The notes: generated by a model from the letters alone, not told the origin. Counted from the stretch's first letter, positions 11,307 to 20,460 are shown. The stretch is 64,000 nucleotides of DNA from Burkholderia sp. USMB20 (GCF_000949135.2 NZ_JTAN02000019.1:1054001-1118000); one strand, 5' to 3'. Numbers and translations: made by a program.

Positions 11307-12197
11307 TCATCCCCCCGAAGGATCGCGATACGCGAGCGCGCGCTCGATGAACGCGCGCGCCGCGACGCTGCGGTATGCGCCCTTGCGCGTGAGCAGCGCG
11401 GCCGTGCGCGACGGCAGCGGCGGATCGAGTTCCAGCGCGCACAAGTCGCCGCGCTCGCGCGCGATCGCGTCGGGCAGCACCGTCGCGAGCCGCCCGCGGC
11501 GCACGAGTTCGAGCACCGCGCTCACCGTATTCGTCTCGATCGCGATCCTCGGCTGCACACCCTGCTCGATGAAATACCGGTCGATGCTCGCGCGCGTCGC
11601 GAACGCGCGGCTCAGCAGCACCAGCGGCTCGCCGGCGAGTTCGGCCGGGCTCAGCGCGCGGCGGTGACGGGCGAGGCGGTGCGCGCGGCCCGTCACCAGG
11701 GCGAGCGGTTCGTCCCACAGCGGCAGCGCGTCGATGTCGGGCGCGCGCGGCGGCATGAACGCGAAGCCCGCATCGAGACGGTCGTCGGCAAGCTGCGCCT
11801 CGATGCGCTCCTGCGACATCGCGTCGATCGTCAGCGCGACGTTCGGGAAATCCGCATGGAACGCATCGATCAGCGAGCCGCCCAGGTAGGCCGCGAAGGT
11901 CGGCATCATCGCGAGCCGCAGCGAGCCGCTGCCGAGATCGGCAACGTCGTGCAGCGCTCGCTGCCCGGTGTCGAGCTCGTGCAGCGCCGCGCGCGCGTGG
12001 CGCGCATAGACCTCGCCGAATTCGGTGAGCCGCACCGTGCGGCCCGAGCGGTCGAACAACGGCACGCCGAGCGTGTCCTCGAGCTGGCGGACCTGCTGCG
12101 ACAGCGTCGGCTGCGACACGTGCAGCGCATCGGCCGCGCGCGTGAAGCTGCGCTGCTCGGCGACGGCCAGGAAATAGCGGATGTGGCGGAGTAGCAT
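11307..12197 (-). CDS. LysR-family regulator, CynR-like
   Basis: A 296-residue transcription factor. The N-terminal helix-turn-helix is canonical (MLLRHIRYFLAVAEQRSFTRAADALHVSQPTLSQQVRQLE, residues 1-40). The effector domain shows the usual two-lobed periplasmic-binding fold, with GSLRLAMMPTF near residue 92. The HTH resembles CynR, but no cyanase genes are nearby. The start is ATG 12197; the frame stays open for over 1.5 kb upstream as antisense shadow. Divergent from an MFS exporter, with a LysR-type inverted repeat between them, so it probably controls that transporter. Confidence 0.88.
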   Translation of the reverse strand: MLLRHIRYFLAVAEQRSFTRAADALHVSQPTLSQQVRQLEDTLGVPLFDRSGRTVRLTEFGEVYARHARAALHELDTGQRALHDVADLGSGSLRLAMMPTFAAYLGGSLIDAFHADFPNVALTIDAMSQERIEAQLADDRLDAGFAFMPPRAPDIDALPLWDEPLALVTGRAHRLARHRRALSPAELAGEPLVLLSRAFATRASIDRYFIEQGVQPRIAIETNTVSAVLELVRRGRLATVLPDAIARERGDLCALELDPPLPSRTAALLTRKGAYRSVAARAFIERALAYRDPSGG

Positions 12198-12206
12198 GGC
12201 GGCCCG

Positions 12207-12231
12207 GGTATTGGTAGAGCCAATGAATACC
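12207..12231. promoter_or_regulatory. LysR-type operator between the LysR and MFS genes
   Basis: Two nested inverted repeats share one centre region: ATTGG-N5-CCAAT (12210-12224) and GGTATT-N13-AATACC (12207-12231). The inner one fits the T-N11-A pattern of LysR sites. It begins 9 nt upstream of the LysR start codon, the usual place for autoregulation and control of a divergent gene. Confidence 0.55.
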
Positions 12232-12494
12232 ATAAGGATCCAGTCTTGGACGCTATGGTTCGGTTCCCGCATCATACGCACATCCGCTCCCGCGCACGCC
12301 GACTGGCCGCCGCACCGGAGCGGCCGCCGGGCCGCCCTCCCGCCCGCGCACGACGTTGCGCCGCCGCCCGACCGGGTGCCGGCCACGCGCCCACGGCGCG
12401 CATCGTCGATCCGCTGACGCCGGCCCCGATTTCCGCAACCCCGCGTTGCCGACGGCCCGTGCCGCCGGCCGGCACCGCTGTTTCTTTCGCGACC

Positions 12495-13694
12495 ATGGAA
12501 CCGCATCAAGACAACCATCCTCCCCTGACCCGCGCGATGACGCTGCTGTTCGCCTGCGCGTGCGGCATCGTCATCGGCAACATCTACTACGCGCAGCCGC
12601 TGCTCGCCGCGATCGCGCACAGCTTCGGCCGCCCGCCCGCCGAACTCGGCTATCTCGTCACGCTGACGCAGCTCGGCTATGCGGCGAGCCTGCTGCTGAT
12701 CGTCCCGCTCGGCGACGCGGTCAACCGCCACACGCTGATCGTGCGGCTGCTCGTGCTCAACGTGATCGCGCTGGCCGCCGTCGCGTTCAGCACGAACTTC
12801 ACGATGTTCGTCGTCGCGAACATCGCGCTCGGCTTCGTCACGTGCTCGACGCAGCTGCTCGTGCCGTTCGCCGCGTCGCTCGCCGACGCGCGCACGCGCG
12901 GCCGCGCGGTCGGCACCGTGATGAGCGGGCTGCTGCTCGGCATCCTGCTCGCGCGCGTCGCCGCCGGCGCGATCGCCGACGGGTTCGGCTGGCGCGCGGT
13001 GTACGGCATCGCCGCGGCGATGATCCTCGCGCTGACCGGCGTGCTCGCGGTGAAGCTGCCGAAGGATCGCCGCCACGCGCGGCTCGACTACGCGGCGCTG
13101 ATGCGCTCGCTCGTCGCGCTGGTGCGCGCGCAGCCGCTGATCGCGCTGCGCTCGGCCTACGGCGCGCTCGTGTTCGCGTGCTTCAGCCTGCTGTGGACCG
13201 GCCTCACGTTCCTGTTGAGCCAGCCGCCGTACAGCTATTCCGAAGGGCAGATCGGCCTGTTCGGGATCGTCGGCGCGGTGGGCGCGCTCGCGGCGACGTC
13301 GGCCGGCCGGCTCGTCGATCGCGGCCACGGCAACGCGGCGACCGGCCTGTTCGCGGCGGCCGTGCTCGCGTCGTTCGCGCTGATCGCGGCCGGCGCGCAT
13401 TCGCTCGTCGCGCTGATCGCGGGGATCCTGCTGCTCGACGTCGGCGTGCAGGGCATGCACATCTCGAACCAGAGCGTGATCTATGCACTCGCGGGCCACG
13501 CGCGCAGCCGCGTGACGACCATCTACCTGACGAGCTACTTCGTCGGCGGCGCATGCGGATCGTTCGCGGCGAGCGTCGCGTACGGCATCGACGGCTGGCG
13601 CGGCGTGTGCATCGCGGGCGCCGCGCTCGCGGGCGTGCTGATCGCCCTGTGGCTCGCGTCGCAGCGGATCGGCGCGCGGCAAGTCACGCAATGA
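12495..13694 (+). CDS. MFS transporter (drug/solute exporter type)
   Basis: A 399-residue inner-membrane protein with about 12 hydrophobic segments. The N-terminal part has GIVIGNIYYAQPLLAAIA, a pattern I associate with a YgaY/YfcJ-like branch of the major facilitator superfamily. The loop 2-3 region reads PLGDAVNRHTLIVR. The start ATG 12495 (MEPHQDNHPPLTRAM) is placed at the beginning of hydrophobic sequence; the 83 codons before it in frame are Arg/Pro-rich and not membrane-like. Divergent from a LysR regulator and followed by a strong bidirectional terminator. Substrate unknown. Confidence 0.85.
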   Translation: MEPHQDNHPPLTRAMTLLFACACGIVIGNIYYAQPLLAAIAHSFGRPPAELGYLVTLTQLGYAASLLLIVPLGDAVNRHTLIVRLLVLNVIALAAVAFSTNFTMFVVANIALGFVTCSTQLLVPFAASLADARTRGRAVGTVMSGLLLGILLARVAAGAIADGFGWRAVYGIAAAMILALTGVLAVKLPKDRRHARLDYAALMRSLVALVRAQPLIALRSAYGALVFACFSLLWTGLTFLLSQPPYSYSEGQIGLFGIVGAVGALAATSAGRLVDRGHGNAATGLFAAAVLASFALIAAGAHSLVALIAGILLLDVGVQGMHISNQSVIYALAGHARSRVTTIYLTSYFVGGACGSFAASVAYGIDGWRGVCIAGAALAGVLIALWLASQRIGARQVTQ

Positions 13695-13719
13695 TCCGGT
13701 TTCGCTCCAGCCGATGAAA

Positions 13720-13755
13720 AAGGCACGCTCCGCCAATCGCGAGCGTGCCTTCTTT
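13720..13755. terminator. Bidirectional intrinsic terminator
   Basis: Arms AAGGCACGCTC (13720-13730) and GAGCGTGCCTT (13741-13751), a perfect 11-bp stem, with TTCTTT after it on the plus strand and TTTTTCATC after it on the minus strand. It separates the MFS gene from the convergent idnD-like gene. Confidence 0.88.
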
Positions 13756-13789
13756 GCCTTGCACGCCGTCGCACGCCATCAGCGGACGA

Positions 13790-14848
13790 TCAAGCCGCCG
13801 CGTCCGCGAAATCGATCAGCACCTTCATCGCGCGCTGCCGGTCGCCGGCCAGCTCGAACGCGCGGTTCGCGTCGCGCATCGGGAACACGCCCGTCACGGC
13901 CGGGCGCAGGTCGACGCGCTCGGCATTGATCAGCTGCACCGCGAGCGCGAATTCCGCATGGAAGCGGAACGAGCCGCAGATCGACAGCTCCTTCGCGACC
14001 ACGACGTTCTGCGGCAGGCTGACGTCGCCGCCGAGCCCGAGCTGCACGACGACGCCGCGCGGCCGCATCACGTCGAGACCGTCGCGCAGCGCACGCGCAT
14101 TGCCCGAACACTCGATCATCACGTCGAACGTGCCCTTGTCGGCACCGTAGCGCGTGACCCAGCCGGTGTCGGCCGCCGCGTTGATCGTATGGTCGGCGCC
14201 GAGCGCGCGGGCGACCTCGAGCGGCGCATCGACCACGTCGGTCGCGACGATCTCCGCCGCGCCGTGCACCCGCGCCGCCGCGACCGCCAGCACACCGATC
14301 GGACCGCACCCCGACACGAGCACGCGCCGCCCGATCAACGGGCCCGCGCGCGACACCGCATGCAGCCCGACCGCGAACGGCTCGGCGAGCGCCGCGAGCG
14401 ACAGCGGCACATGGTCCGCCACCTTCACGCACTGCGCGGCATCGCACACGAGCGCGTTGCGAAACGCGCCCTGCACGTGCGGCATGCGCATCGCGCTGCC
14501 GTAGAAGCGCATGTCGAGACACTGGTTCGGCAGCCCTTCGAGGCAATAGCGGCACGCGCCGCACGGGCGGCTCGGATTCACCGCGACGCGATCGCCGACC
14601 TTCACCGACGTCACGTCCGGTGCGACCGCCGCCACCGTGCCGGCAACTTCATGGCCGAGCACCATCGGCTGCTGCAGCCGGATCGCGCCGAAGCCGCCGT
14701 GCCGGAAGTAATGGAGATCGGAGCCGCAGATGCCGCCCATCGCGACCTCGACGCACACCTGGCCCGGGCCGATCTCGCCCGCGTCCTGCTCTTCGAGCCG
14801 CAGGTCGTTCGGCCCGTGGATCACGAGACACATGCAACGCATACGCAT
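13790..14848 (-). CDS. idnD: Zinc-dependent L-idonate 5-dehydrogenase-like enzyme
   Basis: Medium-chain dehydrogenase of 352 residues. Catalytic zinc ligands are C41 and H66-E67 (in GHEVAG). Structural zinc cysteines are C96, C99, C102 and C110 (CGACRYC...C). The Rossmann motif GCGPIGVLA is near residue 178. The best match by eye is L-idonate 5-dehydrogenase, which oxidizes L-idonate to 5-keto-D-gluconate. The start ATG 14848 follows GAGGGGG at a good distance; ATGs 2 and 5 codons later are alternatives. The neighbouring gluconate 5-dehydrogenase-like SDR would reduce the product to D-gluconate, which supports the call. Last gene of the operon, 10 nt after the hydroxyacid dehydrogenase. Confidence 0.8.
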   Translation of the reverse strand: MRMRCMCLVIHGPNDLRLEEQDAGEIGPGQVCVEVAMGGICGSDLHYFRHGGFGAIRLQQPMVLGHEVAGTVAAVAPDVTSVKVGDRVAVNPSRPCGACRYCLEGLPNQCLDMRFYGSAMRMPHVQGAFRNALVCDAAQCVKVADHVPLSLAALAEPFAVGLHAVSRAGPLIGRRVLVSGCGPIGVLAVAAARVHGAAEIVATDVVDAPLEVARALGADHTINAAADTGWVTRYGADKGTFDVMIECSGNARALRDGLDVMRPRGVVVQLGLGGDVSLPQNVVVAKELSICGSFRFHAEFALAVQLINAERVDLRPAVTGVFPMRDANRAFELAGDRQRAMKVLIDFADAAA

Positions 14849-14858
14849 GACAGCCCCC

Positions 14859-15815
14859 TCAGACGACCGGCGTGAGCAACGGCGCGCCGGCGAAGTGCGC
14901 GGCGAGGTTGTCGCGCACGAGCCAGCCCATCGCCTGGCGCGTCTCGACGGTGCCGCTCGCATGATGCGGCTGCAGCAGCACGTTCGGCAACGCGAGGAAA
15001 CGCGGGTCGATGCGCGGCTCGTTCCAGAACACGTCGAGCGCCGCGCCGGCGATCGCGCCGCGTTCGAGCGCGTCGAGCAGCGCGGGCTCGTCGACGGTCG
15101 TGCCGCGCGACACGTTCACCAGATAGCCGCGCGGGCCGAGCGCGTCGAGCACGCCCGCGTCGACGAGGTGGCGGGTCGACGCGCCGCCCGCCAGCGTGAC
15201 GATCAGCACGTCGCACCAGCCGGCCAGTTCCGCCAGCCGGCCGAAGAAGCGATGCTGGCTGTCGTCGCGCGGCGCGACGTCGAAGTAGCCGAGTTCGACG
15301 TCGAAGCCCGACAGCCGGCGCGCGAGCGTCGAACCGATCCGGCCGAAGCCGACGATGCCGACGCGCTTGCCGTACAGGCGCGTGACGAGCGGCATGTCGC
15401 CGTCGGACCATGCGCCGGAGCGGACGTACGCGTCGCCGGCGCCGATCCGGCGCAGCAGCGCGAGCGTGAGGCCGACGCCGAGATCGGCGACGTCGCCGGT
15501 CAGCACGTCGGGCGTGTTGGTCACGCGGATCCCGCGCTCGCGGGCGGCCGCGAGATCGATCGCATCGGTGCCGACGCCGTAGCACGCGATGATCTCGAGC
15601 TTCGGCAGCGCGGCGATCAACGCCGCGTCGGCGCCGAGGTCGCCGCGCGTCGCGATCGCGCGCACGCCGGCGCCGCGTTCGGCGAGGCATGCCGCGCGAT
15701 CGGCGGCCTCCCACAACCGATGGACGTCGTAGCCGGTCGACAACCATGCGTCGTCCCACGGCTGGTAAGGGCCCGTCATCAGCAGCTCGGGCCGCCGGTT
15801 CGATTCGTGCGCCAT
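14859..15815 (-). CDS. D-isomer-specific 2-hydroxyacid dehydrogenase
   Basis: A 318-residue NAD(P)-dependent enzyme. The cofactor motif GIVGFGRIGSTLAR lies at about residues 145-158. The catalytic triad of the family is present: Arg in NVSRGTTVDE, Glu in FWNEPRID, and His in LQPHHASGT. Likely substrates are glyoxylate/hydroxypyruvate or 2-ketogluconate. Because it sits with idonate/gluconate-type dehydrogenases, a 2-keto-sugar-acid reductase (GhrB-like) role is plausible but unproven. The start ATG 15815 (MAHESNRRPELL) removes a non-conserved upstream extension. Confidence 0.85.
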   Translation of the reverse strand: MAHESNRRPELLMTGPYQPWDDAWLSTGYDVHRLWEAADRAACLAERGAGVRAIATRGDLGADAALIAALPKLEIIACYGVGTDAIDLAAARERGIRVTNTPDVLTGDVADLGVGLTLALLRRIGAGDAYVRSGAWSDGDMPLVTRLYGKRVGIVGFGRIGSTLARRLSGFDVELGYFDVAPRDDSQHRFFGRLAELAGWCDVLIVTLAGGASTRHLVDAGVLDALGPRGYLVNVSRGTTVDEPALLDALERGAIAGAALDVFWNEPRIDPRFLALPNVLLQPHHASGTVETRQAMGWLVRDNLAAHFAGAPLLTPVV

Positions 15816-15888
15816 CTGCGCTTGCTCCTGTCGAAAAGCGTTGAAAGTCGAATGCGTGCCGGGCCGCGTCGGCCGCCCCCCGGCCCGT

Positions 15889-17343
15889 TCATGCATGCCG
15901 TGCGAGCGATTCGGCGTCCGGGGCCGATTGCGCCTGCGCGGCGTCGAGCGGATCGTCGAGATCGCGGTTCAGCGTCTCCGGCATCCGCGCGGTGGTGAAC
16001 AGCGTGATCAGCGTCAGCAGCACCAGGTACGCGGCGATCGGTACCCACGCATGCACGCCCGCCGCATGGTCGCCGCCGTGCCGCGCGATCACGGTCGCGA
16101 TGAGCGTCGCGCCGACGAGCGGGGCAATCCCGCCCGCGAGCACGGCCGACACTTCGCGCGAGAACGACACACCCATGTAGCGATGCCGCGCGCCGAACAG
16201 TTCGGGCAGCAGCGCGGCCTGCGCGCCGAGCATCCCCCAGTTCGCGAAGCCCTGCGCGATCGAGATCGCGATCACGCTCGCCACCACGTTCCCCTGGCTG
16301 AAGATCCACCACACCGGAAACGCGAGCGCGAGCTGCAGCCACGCGAACGTACGGTACACGCGCACGCGGCCGTAGCGATCGCTCAACCGCCCGGCCAGCG
16401 GCACCGTGCACGCGCCGACGGTCGCCGCGCACACCAGCGCGAGCGCGCCGATCGGCCCCTTCATCCCGATCACGCCGGCGAGATAGCTGACCGCGAGCGC
16501 CTGGTAGATCGACGAGCCGCCGTTCTCGGCCATCCGCAGGCCGATGCCGATCAGCAGCGTGCGCTTCGAATGCCGGACCGCGCTCTTCAGCGGATTCGCC
16601 GACACCTTCGCGCGCTTCTCGAGCCGCACGAAGGTCGGCGACTCGTGCAGCCGCACGCGCATGTAGAGTCCGACCGCGACGATCACCGCGCTGAACAGGA
16701 ACGGCACGCGCCAGCCCCAGCCGTCCGTCACGCGCTCGAGGTTCGCGAGCAGCAGGAAATAGACGGCCGCCGCGAGCAGCGTGCCGAGCTGGATCCCGAG
16801 AAACGGCAGCGACGCATAGAAGCCGCGTTTGCCGGGCGGCGCGTATTCGGTCATCAGCACGGCCGCGCCGGCCTGCTCCGCGCCGGCACCCAGGCCCTGC
16901 AGGATGCGCAGCAGCACCAGCAGCGCCGGCGCCCAGTAGCCGGCGCTCGCATAGGTCGGCAGCACGCCGATCAGCGTGCTCGCGACGCCCATCAGCAGCA
17001 CCGTCGCGGTCAGCACGAACTTGCGGCCGACGCGATCGCCGAGCACGCCGAACACGACGCCGCCGAGCGGGCGCACCGCGAAGCCGACGAAGTAGGTGCC
17101 GAAGCTCGCGATCAACCGCATCTCGGCGGTTTGCGCGGGAAAGAACAGCGGTCCGAAGACCAGCGCCGACGCGAGCGTGTACAGCGCGAAATCGTAGTAT
17201 TCGAGCGCGCTGCCGAGCGAGCAGGTCCATGCCGCGCGGTTCAGCTGCTGCGTGTCGACGCCGCGACGCTCGACGGCATCGGCCGGCGCGTCCGTGCCGG
17301 GCATTGCATCGCGCCGCGCGGGCGGCGGGGAAGTGCGATCCAT
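15889..17343 (-). CDS. MHS-family (ShiA/ProP-type) metabolite:proton symporter
   Basis: A 484-residue inner-membrane permease with 12 predicted helices. The metabolite:H+ symporter signatures are visible: SALEYYDFALYTLASALVF near residue 50, GDRVGRKFVL (about 105), and RILQGLGAGAEQAGA (about 155). The first ~30 residues are a polar cytoplasmic tail. Such symporters carry organic acids (shikimate, ketoglutarate, citrate) or betaines. Here it lies between gluconate/idonate-type enzymes, so a sugar-acid substrate is inferred. The start is ATG 17343, followed 73 nt after the stop by the hydroxyacid dehydrogenase start. Confidence 0.87.
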   Translation of the reverse strand: MDRTSPPPARRDAMPGTDAPADAVERRGVDTQQLNRAAWTCSLGSALEYYDFALYTLASALVFGPLFFPAQTAEMRLIASFGTYFVGFAVRPLGGVVFGVLGDRVGRKFVLTATVLLMGVASTLIGVLPTYASAGYWAPALLVLLRILQGLGAGAEQAGAAVLMTEYAPPGKRGFYASLPFLGIQLGTLLAAAVYFLLLANLERVTDGWGWRVPFLFSAVIVAVGLYMRVRLHESPTFVRLEKRAKVSANPLKSAVRHSKRTLLIGIGLRMAENGGSSIYQALAVSYLAGVIGMKGPIGALALVCAATVGACTVPLAGRLSDRYGRVRVYRTFAWLQLALAFPVWWIFSQGNVVASVIAISIAQGFANWGMLGAQAALLPELFGARHRYMGVSFSREVSAVLAGGIAPLVGATLIATVIARHGGDHAAGVHAWVPIAAYLVLLTLITLFTTARMPETLNRDLDDPLDAAQAQSAPDAESLARHA

Positions 17344-17450
17344 CGTTGTCTCCTGTCTCCTGCGTTCCGTTCCGGAACCCGGCGCGAGACGCACCGGGAT
17401 ATCGGCCCGCTCGTGCGGCGGGCTCTTCTGGGCATTCGGATGCCGGCGCG

Positions 17451-17510
17451 CGCCGGCATTAGCCGGCACTAGCCGGCATTGGCCGGCATCGGCCGGCGCT
17501 CACCGGCGCA
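17451..17510. repeat. Six-copy 10-bp GC-rich tandem repeat
   Basis: Six imperfect, exactly 10-bp units, consensus (A/C/G)GCCGGCATT, run head to tail between the MHS symporter and the upstream SDR gene. Units 1-4 differ at one to three positions; units 5-6 are more diverged. Each unit carries GCCGGC. It lies inside the predicted operon, so it would be transcribed. Confidence 0.8.
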
Positions 17511-17543
17511 ACGACGCTGCGCTCACGGCGCAAGCGCCGTCGC

Positions 17544-18317
17544 TCAGACGGCGCTGGTCAGCCCGCCGTCGACGAACAGCGTCTGGCCGTTCACGAAATC
17601 GGATGCGGCTGACGCGAGGAAGATCGCCGCGCCGCACAGCTCGTCGACCTGCCCCCAGCGGCCGGCCGGCGTGCGCTTGCACAGCCAGTCGGAGAACGCC
17701 GCGTCGTCGACCAGCGCGCGATTCAGTTCGGTCTCGAAATAGCCGGGCGCGAGGCCGTTCGCCTGGATGCCGTGGCGCGCCCAGTCGGCGCACATCCCTT
17801 TCGTCAGCATCCGCACCGCGCCCTTCGTCGCCGCATACGGCGCGATCGTCGGCCGCGCGAGCTCGCTCTGCACCGAGCAGATGTTGATGATCTTGCCGCG
17901 GCCGCGCGCGATCATGTGGCGCGCCACCGCCTGCGCGACGTTGAACACGCCGTCGAGGTTCACGCGCATCAGTGCGTGCCAGTCGTCCGGGTCGAATGCG
18001 TCGAGCGGCGCGCGGCGCTGGATGCCCGCGTTGTTCACGAGGATGTCGATCGCGCCGACGCGCGCCTCGAAATCGTCGATCGCCGCGCGCACCTGCGCGT
18101 GCTCGGCGACGTCGAACACTGCGTAGTCGGCCGCGAAGCCTTCCTCGCGGAAATGGCGCGCGAGCATCGCGGCCTTCTCCTCATTGCGATCGTTGATCAC
18201 GATCGCCGCACCGGCCTCCGCGAGCCCGCGGGCGAGCGTCAGGCCGATCCCGCGTCCGGAACCCGTGATCAGTGCGCGGCGGCCATCCAGGCGGAACCGG
18301 TCAAGCGCGTTGTTCAT
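17544..18317 (-). CDS. idnO: SDR oxidoreductase, gluconate 5-dehydrogenase type
   Basis: Short-chain dehydrogenase of 257 residues. The cofactor motif is GSGRGIG (residues 18-24), NNAG follows at about 94, and the catalytic Ser...Tyr-x3-Lys is SVQ.../YAATK (about 146-163). Sequence across the fold resembles 5-keto-D-gluconate reductase (IdnO/Gno), which interconverts 5-ketogluconate and D-gluconate. The start ATG 18317 (MNNALDRFRLDG) matches the family N-terminus. First gene of the minus-strand cluster and divergent from a LysR regulator. Confidence 0.84.
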   Translation of the reverse strand: MNNALDRFRLDGRRALITGSGRGIGLTLARGLAEAGAAIVINDRNEEKAAMLARHFREEGFAADYAVFDVAEHAQVRAAIDDFEARVGAIDILVNNAGIQRRAPLDAFDPDDWHALMRVNLDGVFNVAQAVARHMIARGRGKIINICSVQSELARPTIAPYAATKGAVRMLTKGMCADWARHGIQANGLAPGYFETELNRALVDDAAFSDWLCKRTPAGRWGQVDELCGAAIFLASAASDFVNGQTLFVDGGLTSAV

Positions 18318-18479
18318 GCATGTCTCCTCGTGCCATCGAGCCGACCGCCGGTCGCGGCCGGTCTCGCGTCGAGGGTATCTTCGGCGCTCGGCCGGGCGTC
18401 GCGCCAATGGTCTTTTTTGATCCGGTTATCATGAAATCCGATCACCGTTCTCTTCACCGTTCGCTACCGCCCGCCCACC

Positions 18480-19370
18480 ATGGAACTCAAGCAATTGCGC
18501 GCCTTCGTCACGCTCGCGGAAGAACTGCATTTCGGGCGTGCCGCGCAGCGCCTGTTCATCGTGCAGTCCGCGCTGAGCATGCAGATCAAGGCGCTCGAGG
18601 AGGATCTGGGCGCACGCCTGTTCGAGCGCGACCGTCACAAGGTCGAGCTCAGCGATACGGGGCGCGTGTTCCTGCCCGAAGCGCGGGCGACGCTGCAGCA
18701 GGCCGCGCGCGCGGAGCAGATGGCGCGGCTGTCGAGCCGCGGCGAGATCGGCGCGCTGCGCATCGCGTTCGTGTCGTCGGTGCTGCCGGCGCTGCTGCCG
18801 GCCGTGCTGCGCACGATGCGCGAGCGTTATCCGCTGATCGCGCTCGAACTGAAGGATTTGCCGACGCCCGACCAGATCGCCGCGCTGCGCGACCGGCGCA
18901 TCGATTTCGGGATGATCCGGCTGCCGGCCGCGTATGCGGGCATCGACACGCGCGTGGTGCTCGAGGAAGGCTTCGTGGTCGCGCTGCCGCTCGACCACCC
19001 GCTCGCCGCGCACGACACGATTTCACCGTCCGCGTTGCGCGGCCAGCCCGCGTTCGTGCTCGCGCGCCGCTACGCGCCCGGCTTTCACGACGACATGCTG
19101 CTGGCACTGAGCCGCGCGGGCACGACACTCGAGATCGCGCAGGAGTTCGGGGAATTCACGACGATGCTCGCGCTCGTCGCGGCCGGCATGGGGATCGGGC
19201 TGATCCCGGCGGAAGCCGCGAGCGCGCTGCCGCCGAACGTGCTCGCGCGGCCGCTCGACCTGGCCGGCCACCGGACCGGCATCGGCCTCGCGTGGACCGA
19301 CCTCGACAGCCCGCTGAAGCGCGCGTTCGTCGACGCGCTCGAGCAGGTGACGGCGAACGCCGCGCAATAA
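18480..19370 (+). CDS. LysR-family regulator of the sugar-acid cluster
   Basis: A 296-residue transcription factor. The helix-turn-helix is at residues 1-60 (MELKQLRAFVTLAEELHFGRAAQRLFIVQSALSMQIKALEEDLGARLFER). The effector lobe contains GALRIAFVSSVLPALLPAVL and GMGIGLIPAEAA. It is divergent from the idnO-like gene across about 160 nt and is the obvious candidate to control the idnO-symporter-hydroxyacid dehydrogenase-idnD set. The effector is presumably a pathway sugar acid. Confidence 0.87.
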   Translation: MELKQLRAFVTLAEELHFGRAAQRLFIVQSALSMQIKALEEDLGARLFERDRHKVELSDTGRVFLPEARATLQQAARAEQMARLSSRGEIGALRIAFVSSVLPALLPAVLRTMRERYPLIALELKDLPTPDQIAALRDRRIDFGMIRLPAAYAGIDTRVVLEEGFVVALPLDHPLAAHDTISPSALRGQPAFVLARRYAPGFHDDMLLALSRAGTTLEIAQEFGEFTTMLALVAAGMGIGLIPAEAASALPPNVLARPLDLAGHRTGIGLAWTDLDSPLKRAFVDALEQVTANAAQ

Positions 19371-19371
19371 A

Positions 19372-19401
19372 AAACCCGGCCGGGAAAAATTCCGGGCCGG
19401 G
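19372..19401 (-). terminator. Intrinsic terminator downstream of gap
   Basis: Arms 19375-19386 and 19390-19401 pair over 12 positions with one mismatch and a 3-nt loop. On the minus strand the stem is followed by a run of six T, so it ends the tktA-gap transcript. It also lies right behind the LysR stop on the plus strand, where no T run follows. Confidence 0.72.
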
Positions 19402-19449
19402 CTCGTTCGCCACGCAGGCCGCCGTGCGGCGGCCGCGCGACGTGCGGGA

Positions 19450-20460
19450 TTACTTCGCGTTCGCGAATGCGACTGCCGTATCCAGCATGCGGTTCGAGAA
19501 ACCCCACTCGTTGTCGTACCAGCTCGACACCTTGACGAGGCGGCCCGACACCTTGGTCAGCGTTGCGTCGAACGTCGACGAAGCCGGGTTGTGGTTGAAG
19601 TCGATCGACACCAGCGGTGCGTCGTTGTAGCCGAGGATGCCCTTCAGCGCGCCTTCCGATGCTTCCTTCATGATCGCGTTGACTTCCTCGACCGTCGTGT
19701 CGCGCTTCGCGATGAACGACAGGTCGACGATCGACACGTTGATCGTCGGGACGCGGATCGCGTAGCCGTCGAGCTTGCCGTTCAGTTCCGGCAGCACGAG
19801 GCCGACGGCCGACGCAGCGCCCGTCTTGGTTGGGATCTGGCTGTGGGTGGCCGAACGCGCGCGACGCAGGTCTTCGTGGTAGACGTCCGTCAGCACCTGG
19901 TCGTTCGTGTACGCGTGGATCGTCGTCATCAGGCCGGTTTCGAGGCCGATCTTGTCGTTCAGCGGCTTGACGAGCGGCGCGAGGCAGTTCGTCGTGCACG
20001 ATGCGTTCGAGATGACGGTGTGCTCGGCCTTCAGCACGTCGTGGTTCACGCCGTAGACGATCGTCGCGTCGACGTCCTTGCCGCCCGGCGCCGAGATGAT
20101 GACCTTCTTCGCGCCGCCCTTCAGGTGCGCGCTCGCCTTTTCCTTCGTCGTGAAGAAGCCCGTGCATTCCATCACGACGTCGACGCCCAGCTCGCCCCAC
20201 GGCAGTTCTGCCGGGTTGCGGTTCGCGAGCACGCGGATCTTGTCGCCGTTCACGACGAGGAAGTCGCCGTCGACCGACACTTCGCCCGGGAACTTGCCGT
20301 GCGCGGTGTCGTACTGGGTCAGGTGCGCGTTGGTCTTCGCATCGCCCAGGTCGTTGATCGCGACGATCTCGAGATCGTGCTTCTTGCCGTTTTCATAGAA
20401 CGCGCGCAGCGTGTTGCGGCCGATACGGCCGTAGCCGTTGATTGCGACGCGAATCGTCAT
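19450..20460 (-). CDS. gap: Glyceraldehyde-3-phosphate dehydrogenase
   Basis: NAD-dependent enzyme of glycolysis and gluconeogenesis, 336 residues. The Rossmann start is [17 protein letters not shown]. The active-site motif [12 protein letters not shown] has the catalytic Cys (about residue 155) and the paired His lies in a downstream HAYT segment. The C-terminal [15 protein letters not shown] is intact. ATG 20460 is preceded by AGGAG. It follows tktA by 87 nt on the same strand; the pair feeds triose phosphates into the Calvin/pentose-phosphate style network, as often seen in Burkholderia. Confidence 0.97.
   Translation of the reverse strand: MTIRVAINGYGRIGRNTLRAFYENGKKHDLEIVAINDLGDAKTNAHLTQYDTAHGKFPGEVSVDGDFLVVNGDKIRVLANRNPAELPWGELGVDVVMECTGFFTTKEKASAHLKGGAKKVIISAPGGKDVDATIVYGVNHDVLKAEHTVISNASCTTNCLAPLVKPLNDKIGLETGLMTTIHAYTNDQVLTDVYHEDLRRARSATHSQIPTKTGAASAVGLVLPELNGKLDGYAIRVPTINVSIVDLSFIAKRDTTVEEVNAIMKEASEGALKGILGYNDAPLVSIDFNHNPASSTFDATLTKVSGRLVKVSSWYDNEWGFSNRMLDTAVAFANAK

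Noticed and set aside
12246-12494. 83 in-frame codons upstream of the chosen MFS start
   Set aside because: Arg/Pro/Ala-rich and not hydrophobic; typical MFS N-termini begin just at MEPHQDNHPPL.
11307-13736. An 809-codon minus-strand frame spanning the LysR and MFS genes
   Set aside because: Only the last 296 codons (from 12197) read as a LysR protein; the rest is antisense to the MFS gene.
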